Source of the DNA: Zeugodacus cucurbitae | Lineage: Eukaryota; Arthropoda; Insecta; Diptera; Tephritidae | Assembly (NCBI RefSeq): GCF_028554725.1 | Contig: NC_071670.1 | Coordinates: 6,996,501 to 7,060,500, forward strand | Length of the DNA: 64,000 nt | Reading direction: 5' to 3' | Part shown: one piece after another, positions 56,884 through 64,000 of the stretch | Layout: each line of letters starts with the position of its first letter | Numbering within the stretch: the first letter of the stretch is position 1 | Notes under the pieces: generated by a model | What the model was told of the DNA's origin: nothing | What the model saw: the letters and a program-made list of their open reading frames with translations, nothing else | Database searches by the model: none | Program-made: the position numbers and the translations under genes

Positions 56884-58690
56884 ATGGAATTTAAAAATTT
56901 AAATACACTATAAGCTCTAGTATGTATGTGTGTAAGTAGTGTGCGTAGTTTAAGTTAATATTTATGTACTATGTGCTAAGTAAAGGAAATTTTAGTGGTT
57001 AGAGATTATGCGCAAGAATTGAAACATTTGAGTTCCAAATTGTACGAAGAAATGCAGCAGCTAGAAGAATCTTGCATTTTCATACAAAAATTACATTTGA
57101 GCACTCAATGTATGTTATAAAGATGTTAGTGTACTCTTCAAATACCACTTTCTGCCACAAAACAAGACACACGCTGTCTTATCCTACAATACAAATAATT
57201 TGCTTCCTAAAATATTTTTTCTTGCACCCCTGAGAAGTTCGCAAATTGCGTTGGTAGCTTCAATTTTTCACTAGACTTTACAAAAATAACAGAAAATATT
57301 AAATTTTCACCTCAACATCTTCAAATAGTATGTCACTAATGAATTATAAGCAAACCGTTAGCGCAAAGAAAATGTGTTTAATTTAGCAAAGTTCGCCACC
57401 AATTATACTTTGGTTACAGTATGCAACCTGCTATGCTTAGTTGGCTTAAAATCAGTGATTTAAAGATAAAATGCGACATTTTCACTCTCAGAAGCTCAGT
57501 TTTGACTACTGTATACTGCGGAAAAGAAAAGGGGTATATGTTGAGTTTAGCAAAGTTCACACCCAGTCATTAACAGTATATCTGTCTGATAACATTTAGC
57601 CGAGTTTTAAACCGGCAAGTCAGTTACTTTTCAAAAAGAAAAAAAGAAAATTATTTCTTAAATATTTATTAGCTACAAATTCGAATATCTTGCGATATGA
57701 ACACTATCACTACTTTTTTTACTTTTTTCCTCTACAAAATACAACACTGTAGTTGTGTTAGTGAACTTGTGTCAACTTTTAGGGAATTTTCATAGCTATC
57801 CTACTATTTCTATGTACTTTTAGCACTACATTCGAAAAAAAATTTTTTTTCTGTATTAAAATTTCCAACGAAAAAACGTAAATAGAAAAGGTAAAAAATT
57901 ATAGATTTAAGTAAAAGATGCAGAACAATGTATGTACAGATAAATAATGCAGTTATTAACAAGATTTTGTTTTTGAAAAAAAAACAACAAAAACAATTAT
58001 TTCATATTAGAGTTATGTAAATGCAACACTGTAAATGTTGCAAATGTGTCTCTAAAAATCATCAACTCTGTGATTAGCTGTAAAAAATGTTGATTAGAAA
58101 TCATAGCTCAAAGTTGTTGAGAAGAATTAGCATAATAATATATAGTATGTACGTACATACATATGTAGCAACAAATTAATATTAATTAATTACAGTTATA
58201 TGTATATAAACGCAACTATTATTATAAAAGAGCCAATTAATGCAAATAAATTGCAAAGAATTAAACAAAAAAAAATAAAATATTTTAATTGAGCTAGAGC
58301 AAATGTTGCTGACAACCACAAAACTGAACAACTGTTGTTATATAACACTGCAGCAACACTTGTGCGCATAACTTTCCTAAACAAACAAACAACAAATGGT
58401 GCAGATTTTGCAGATATTGCATAAATTAATACAAAAACAAATATGTAAAATTAAATTAGAGAAATTATATGTTTAATAATTAAGTTTAGTTAGCGTTAAA
58501 AGCAAAAGTAGCATTAAAAATTGTTAAAAAGTTGAAAGAAATAACAAAAATCATGTAAAAACACAAAGCTGACGCGTAACTATAAAATATATTTAAATTT
58601 GTTTGAAATCTAACATAATTTAGCAACAATTATTGTGTAGTATTGAAAGCATGTGCGGTTGTTGTCAACGAAACACATTCAAATATTGTT

Positions 58691-58698
58691 TGTAAATA
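58691..58698 (+). promoter_or_regulatory. Possible Pumilio response element (TGTAAATA)
   Basis: Exact match to the UGUANAUA consensus in the presumed 3'UTR. Such 8-mers occur by chance in AT-rich sequence, so support is weak. Confidence 0.3.
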
Positions 58699-59379
58699 AA
58701 TGCAATATTAGCGTTAAGCGATAAACGATAAACGATTAAGGAAAACGATATGTCACTCACACACAACTGTTATGAAGAATTAAAAAAAAAATAAACAAAA
58801 ATTATGTACACTATGAAAACTTTCCTAAAAAAAATACATACAAATTTAAGAATGAAAAAAATAAAATTTAATAGAAAAGAAATAATTAAATATAATAATT
58901 CAAAAATAATAAAAATTATTTTAAAAAATAGTAAAAATGAAAATATATTTGTAAAAGAAATGAAAAACAACTTGTAGCGCATTTCTTCTCCCTGAAACGT
59001 CTTCCTCATCTTTAAGCAAAAGTGAAATACATATAACAAAAACAAATATATACAAATGTATTAATACAACGTAGAGCAAATACTATTAAAAATTTAGTAA
59101 CTGTAAAAAATTTAAATTGTTTAAAAATTAGCGCATTTGTGTAACATTTAGGCGTAAGTTGTACTAGAATTTGTAAAATAGAAGTTGTTGTGCGCCAAAA
59201 AAAAAAACAAAAACAAAAAAATTAAGATTTAGTAATATTCGGTTGAAAAAATTAATAAATGAAAAATATTTGTAACCGCAATTAGTAAATGATATAATAA
59301 CTAATGAAATTTATGTAAAAAAAAAAACAAATATGGAAAAATTACACTAAACACACTATTGTTATACGAAAAGGAATTT

Positions 59380-59385
59380 AATAAA
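59380..59385 (+). promoter_or_regulatory. Candidate poly(A) signal AATAAA
   Basis: Canonical hexamer followed by GT/T-rich sequence (59424-59460, TTTTGTTTTTGTTTTTATTG and further GTTT words), the expected layout of a cleavage site. It is the best of several AATAAA words downstream of the stop codon. Confidence 0.6.
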
Positions 59386-60564
59386 CACTGATTCTCGACA
59401 AATGACAATCCCAAAACACTGCATTTTGTTTTTGTTTTTATTGTTTCGTGGTTTGTTTGAGCGTTAGTATTCTTTAAACTATTTTATAACAATTTTTCAT
59501 AAACTTCTTTAAAACTATTTTGCAAGCCATTTAATTCTTCTGAATTATTAAAAACATTTTATATAGAAAATTATTATTTTTAGTTAATCAAATGTTAACC
59601 ACATGCACAACACAAGTCATTTGTTAATAAATAATTTAAATATTTATGACTGCTGGACAGACAATTTATTTTCAAAATTAAGTTTTATTAAAAATATTTT
59701 TTTTTTTCAATTGGAAAAAGTGTTCAAACATAGCTTTCACTAATTAATTTAATGATTATTAAAATATTCAGTATTCTTAAAAATATTGATAACTCAGTTA
59801 ATCGATATATGTGCGCGTAATAAATCCAACAAGGAATAATGCATGTTATAGGATATCGTTTATCTCAAAAATTTTGACCGTACAGTGAATGAAAAACTAC
59901 ATGACTTTCAAAGTAAATTCTCTTAAAAAAATAAAAGTTTAGGAAACGGTACTCATACATATCTAAATAGCGCTTGCATTACCTTAGAAGAACTAGTGAC
60001 GAAATCTTATAAAAAAAAAACATTTCAAAAGTGTTAAACAACACAAATATCGAAAACTTTAACTGGTTTTAGGGCATTACGCCTTATAAAGGGTGCGTAC
60101 TAAGTAGCATGAATACATATAAATAAAAAAGCATGCGATTGCTTTACTAAAATATACAGAAGCGCAAAAAGTTAGGGAGCAGTTAGAGGCACAATGTGGT
60201 CTTTCTCAAAATTTCAGATTTCTTAAATACTAATAATATTATTTAAAAAATGTGCTTTAATAGTTTAATTAAGTTTGGAGACTTACCCTTCATGCTTCAT
60301 TTGATATCCGCTGATGCTAGACGACGCGTGGTCCTTATTGCAGAGATTTATTATTATTTTTTATTAAATTTTTACGTCCTTCTTTTATAATATTTTTCGT
60401 CTTTTTTTGATTAAGTTTTTTTCATTTTAATTTTATTTTTTTGATTTCACATACAACTTTTTTTTAATTGCCCTTTTTTCGCGCACACAACTATTTTATA
60501 TATATTTTTCACATTTTAATTTACTTTTTTAACTAACTTTTTTTATTTTGAACTTTTTTTTAAT

Positions 60565-60985
60565 AAACCGGGAAATTTTAAATTTTCACCTTTTTTGAAC
60601 ACACATTTTTATTTTCAACAGACTGGGAAAATATAAATTTTCACCTTTCTTTTTTTATTTTTTACCTTTTTTTCTTAACTAATTTGGGAAAATTTCCTCT
60701 TTTTACACTTATTTACACTTACATTTATATTTAAACTTTTTTATTTTTTACATTTTTTTTACTTTTTTCCTCTTTTACTTTTTTATTTTTTCTTACTACC
60801 TAACTTGGGAAATTTTAAATTTTCACTTTTTTTGCACTTATTTACACACACATTAACCTTTTCACTATTTTCCTCTTTTACTTTTTTTAACACTAACTTA
60901 GGAAAATTGATATTTTCACATTTTTTTCACTTATTTGCTTTTATTGCTTTTTTCTTTTTTTTTTCTTGGGAAAATTTAAAATTTC
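60565..60985 (+). repeat. GGGAAAATTTAAATTTTCAC repeats
   Basis: Boxes such as GGGAAATTTTAAATTTTCAC occur at about 60570, 60626, 60682 (partial), 60807, 60900 (GGAAAATTGATATTTTCAC) and 60967, separated by T-rich sequence with TTTTTTTACTTTTT and ACACACATT words. The box core is palindromic (GAAAATTTAAATTTTC). Confidence 0.7.
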
Positions 60986-61300
60986 ACTTTATTTTTTTAC
61001 TACTTTCGATATATTTTTTTAATTTTCTTATTTCCACATAGACCTACTTTTATATCACTTACATTTTTTTTCTTTTTTCTATATTACAACTTTTTGCATA
61101 TTTTTTAATTAACACATGACCTACATTTTCACTATTTTCTATTTGGACACACACTTACTCACTATTTTATTTGATTTTTTATATATAGATATATTTTTTA
61201 TTAACGATATTTTTGGGCTTTTCTTATTCCCACACACATTTTTTTATTTATACTTATTTAATATATTTATATTAACACAACACTTTCAATAAAGTCGAAT

Positions 61301-62030
61301 TTTCGAATTGTTTCATTTTTTCTTCGTTTAATACGTTTTGTTTGCTCAAACTTCAGCAAATATGTTATGTCCAAACTTGCACAAACATTTTCCCGTTATT
61401 TTCACTGCAGTCTCTTACCAAGTTATATATTCAAACTTTTACGTTTACTATTTATACATAATACGCTTATTTCCGTCACAATTTTTACTCTTATCAATAG
61501 TTTATGTTTAATGTTACACAATTGTGGTATTTGTTTATAGTTTTCCGCGTTTTAAATTTATTTATTTCCACTTTAAATGCAAACAAGAGTTCACAAGAGT
61601 TTAAGCTTTTCGTTTTCCACATTCACACAACGGCGCTTTCGAACTGCACCTTGCCACAGTAACACACTGAAAAAAATTAAAGGAATAATTTAAAATGAAA
61701 ATCTATTACAATTTTTGTATTAGCTATTTAGTTTCATATTATAGTAAAACAACTAACGTATAAGAAATACATAAATTAACTGGAAGCATCGAGAAAAAAG
61801 AAAACGATAGAAGTCCACGACAGTACAGGTGGACTTGTATCGTTCATTTTTCACACTGCTGCTAACACATAAACTAAAATATTTACTATTAAGCTATTTT
61901 AAGTATGTAGTTAAGGTATGAGATAAGTTTGCTTATAGCGAAATTGGCAAAACACACTAACAAACATAAATAAGTAATTAGTAGTGAGAAATTTGTGAAC
62001 AAAAATTTAACGAATTTTCTGCATTCTTTA
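61301..62030. repeat. Diverged tandem duplication, copy 1
   Basis: Collinear with 62432-63220: shared in order are CAAACTTGCACAAACAT, CGTTATTTTCACTGCAG, TTACACAATTGTG, ACTTTAAATG, CTTGCCACAG, AACACACTGAAA, ACTGGAAGCA, the hairpin, ACTGCTGCT, ACACATAAACT, AAGCTATTTTAAGTAT, AACACACACTAACAAACATA and GCGAATTTTCTG-like sequence. The offset is about 1.1 kb. It is old enough that spacers are largely unalignable by eye. Confidence 0.85.
61785..61864. ncRNA. Hairpin in duplication copy 1 (possible small-RNA precursor)
   Basis: The core stem runs from 61803 to 61844: AACGATAGAAGTCCAC pairs with GTGGACTTGTATCGTT, one mismatch in 16, around a 10-base loop (GACAGTACAG). Weaker pairing continues outward (GAGAAAAA against TTTTTCAC). 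Size and shape are compatible with a microRNA precursor, but this is structure only and the strand is undetermined. It could also be a remnant of a palindromic element. Confidence 0.35.
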
Positions 62031-62431
62031 AAAAGAATTGATAAGTTATTTTCATAGAAGCTTTTAACAAATAAAAATTATTCAAAATTTAATACTTTAT
62101 TATTTTTTTTTATGTTTTAAATTTATTATTTTTTTATTTTATTATTTTTTTTAATTTTATTATTTTTTTTAATTTTGTTATTTTTTTAATTTTATTTTTT
62201 TTTATTTTTTAATTTTATTTTTTTTTATTTTTTAATTTTATTTTATTTTTACTTTTTAATTTTATTATTTTAACTTTTTTAGCACACACTCATTTATTTA
62301 TTTTTTTATTTTTATTTATTTATTTATTTCTATTAATTTAATTATTATTTATTTATTAATTAACTATTTATTAACACTTTCACATTTCGGCATTTACGCA
62401 TCATTTTATTTCGCATAAACACACACAATTC

Positions 62432-63220
62432 GATTTTTTCATTTGTATTACCTTTGTTTGTCGCAAACTACTGCAAACATTTTATGTTCAAACTTGCACA
62501 AACATGATTATGCATTTGTCCGTTATTTTCACTGCAGCCTTTTCAGTGCGTTACAACAGCTTTTGTTATTGATTTTTATGCACAATTAAGTTAGTTTTAC
62601 ACACATTTAACACTTTTATTGATATTTATTGTTCTATTTTACACAATTGTGATATTTTTTTAATGTTTTGCGTCTTTTAAATTACTTTATTACGACTTTA
62701 AATGAAGAACAGCAGCTTCAACACTATAAGCTTCGTTTTCTACCATACACAAAGTCACCCCGAATTAAGCCTTGCCACAGAAACACACTGAAAGAAATTA
62801 AGAAAAAATATTTAAAATATAAATAATTTAAATTTTTTTGTAATTATAATATAGTTTATTGTTGAAATATAAACAAATATTGTATAATCATTGCATAACT
62901 ACACTGGAAGCAATGAGAAAAAGGAAAACGATAGAAGTCCACGTCAGTACAGGTGGACTTGTATCGTACGTTTTTCTCACTGCTGCTGGCACATAAACTT
63001 AAAACTAAAATAAATAATTAATTAAGCTATTTTAAGTATTTAAGTGAGGTTATAAGTTTTATAATAGCGAATTTGTGCAAAACACACACTAACAAACATA
63101 CCTACAAAGAGTTTCGTGTTACTGTAGATATTCATAAAATGTAGACAAACTAAATTGTATATTAGTTAAGTAAATAATAGCAGGAAATTTGAAAAAAAAA
63201 GAAATCTAGCGAATTTTCTG
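62432..63220. repeat. Diverged tandem duplication, copy 2
   Basis: Second copy of the block at 61301-62030. The hairpin segment is better preserved between copies than its surroundings. The two copies are separated by a low-complexity TTTATT stretch (62090-62340). Confidence 0.85.
62909..62985. ncRNA. Hairpin in duplication copy 2 (possible small-RNA precursor)
   Basis: Same core stem at 62928-62967 with the same single mismatch and a loop differing by one base (GTCAGTACAG). The outer stem is better than in copy 1: CAATGAGAAAAA on the left pairs with TTTTTCTCACTG on the right almost fully, giving about 30 paired positions with a small internal loop. No expression evidence is available. Confidence 0.35.
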
Positions 63221-64000
63221 GATATATGTATGTATTAAAGCGTGTATGTATGTATTGAACCTTTATATACAACTTACTATTGCCTTTTTCTGAAAACTTT
63301 TTAAACAATGTAGCATAGTATGTGTTTAACACACTAAACAAAATCTAATGAAATGAAATATAACTAACAAAATACTTTTTACAGCAAGTTTGTAAAATTA
63401 AAAAAATAAAAATTTATAAAAACAAAAAAAAATTAATTGTAGCGCATGTGTAAAAAATATATATATACAACTGTACAACTTACAAAAATATACTGTCTAT
63501 ATAGTTATAGCGTGCTATTCAACGAATTAGAACTTGTAAATTTTGAAAAAAAACTATAAATGAAAAAAATTTCGAAATTAATAAAAGTGTGCAAAAAACG
63601 TGAAAATGTTAACAATTTTGCAAATTTACGACTATAAATAACTGTCAATTTCATGTTATGATTTTCGCTCAAACAACACAAAGTTTTAACTGAAAAATAT
63701 TGAAAATTTCTGAAAAAAAAGTATTAAAAAAAATGTATTGAAAAAAAAATATTTAAAAAAAAATTATTCTATAAAAATTATTTTTAAAAATTATTCTAAA
63801 TATTTTTTACAAAAATTATTCTAAAAATATTATTTAAAAAAATTATTCTAAAAAAAATTATGCTATAAAAATTATTTTAAAAAAAATTATTCTATAAAAA
63901 TTTATTCTAAAAAAAATTTTTAATTATTTTTTTTTATAAAATAAAATTTTTTTATATATTTTTCTTTCAACAATAAAAAAAAATAAATTTATTTACGCGC

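Larger units (their letters stand above)
56884..59420 (+). other. Probable 3' untranslated region of the channel gene, about 2.5 kb
   Basis: AT-rich, no long frame, collinear with the terminal exon. It contains a related pair of stretches (about 57365-57440 and 57520-57590) sharing TTTAGCAAAGTTC, a short hairpin-capable GCAACA-CTGTAAA-TGTTGC at about 58023, and several AATAAA words (58245, 58691 region, 58768). The end is placed just after the AATAAA at 59380 because a T/GT-rich stretch follows. The true end may be earlier. Confidence 0.65.
59421..64000. other. Downstream intergenic sequence without recognised genes
   Basis: Very AT-rich. It holds a GGGAAAATTT repeat cluster (60565-60985), a diverged tandem duplication (about 61301-63220), A/T low-complexity runs (62090-62340 and 63690-63980) and no frame that looks coding. 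An RNA gene in the duplicated block is possible (see the hairpins). The next protein gene, if close, lies beyond the window. Confidence 0.7.

Overview
The window is a piece of insect nuclear DNA, most likely from a higher fly. It is strongly AT-rich, has GT-AG introns of up to about 6 kb, and is full of microsatellites, MITE-like elements and decayed tandem arrays. The protein looks fly-like, and the introns seem larger than I would expect in Drosophila, so a tephritid fruit fly is my guess. That guess is inference; I could not run a search.

One gene accounts for all the coding sequence I can support. It is a plus-strand T-type (Cav3) voltage-gated calcium channel alpha-1 subunit, the orthologue of Drosophila Ca-alpha1T. 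The 5' part (N-terminus and domain I up to its pore) lies upstream of the window. I place exons at 9365-9606 (end of IS6 and gating brake), 14365-15061 and 18522-18737 (I-II linker), 20417-21192 (end of the linker and IIS1-S3), 25079-25291 (IIS3-S5), two alternative turret exons at 31512-31626 and 36680-36845, 43141-43296 (II pore and S6), 44157-44342, 45223-45453, 45844-46038 and 46403-47886 (II-III linker), 50462-50654 and 51860-52009 (IIIS1-S3), and 53956-56883 (IIIS4 through domain IV to the stop). The frame stays open through every junction: 2,610 codons plus stop with the second turret exon, 2,593 with the first. A 3'UTR of about 2.5 kb probably ends near the AATAAA at 59380.

The two turret exons are the most informative gene feature. 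They have the same splice phases but different lengths and cysteine counts. Skipping both, or including both, gives an in-frame stop within a few codons. This matches the alternative domain II turret exons known to tune sodium versus calcium permeation in invertebrate Cav3 channels.

The rest is intron or intergenic sequence, and the introns tend to carry their own short repeated motif: GGTTGCCA boxes (4.8-6.7 kb, sparser at 26.9-30.0 kb), a 16-base CGCCTAAAAGTATGCA motif in at least 17 phased copies on both sides of the first exon (8.3-11.4 kb), TATCGATA/CGATA clusters (15.2-17.4 kb), ATCACATCA clusters (19.2-20.2 kb), CACTCAA units (33.4-34.1 and 44.6-45.8 kb), ATTACC clusters (38.5-39.4 kb) and a long ATTTT array (37.6-38.1 kb). 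Several unrelated arrays share a unit length of about 120-165 bp. Mobile elements include a TIR element at 991-1396, a second copy at 41530-42542 that is itself interrupted by a 611-bp element with a 3-bp target duplication, and a 741-bp TIR element at 16364-17104. Downstream of the gene, a diverged tandem duplication (about 61.3-63.2 kb) carries a conserved hairpin of about 72 nt in both copies. No tRNA, rRNA, CRISPR array or second protein gene was recognised.
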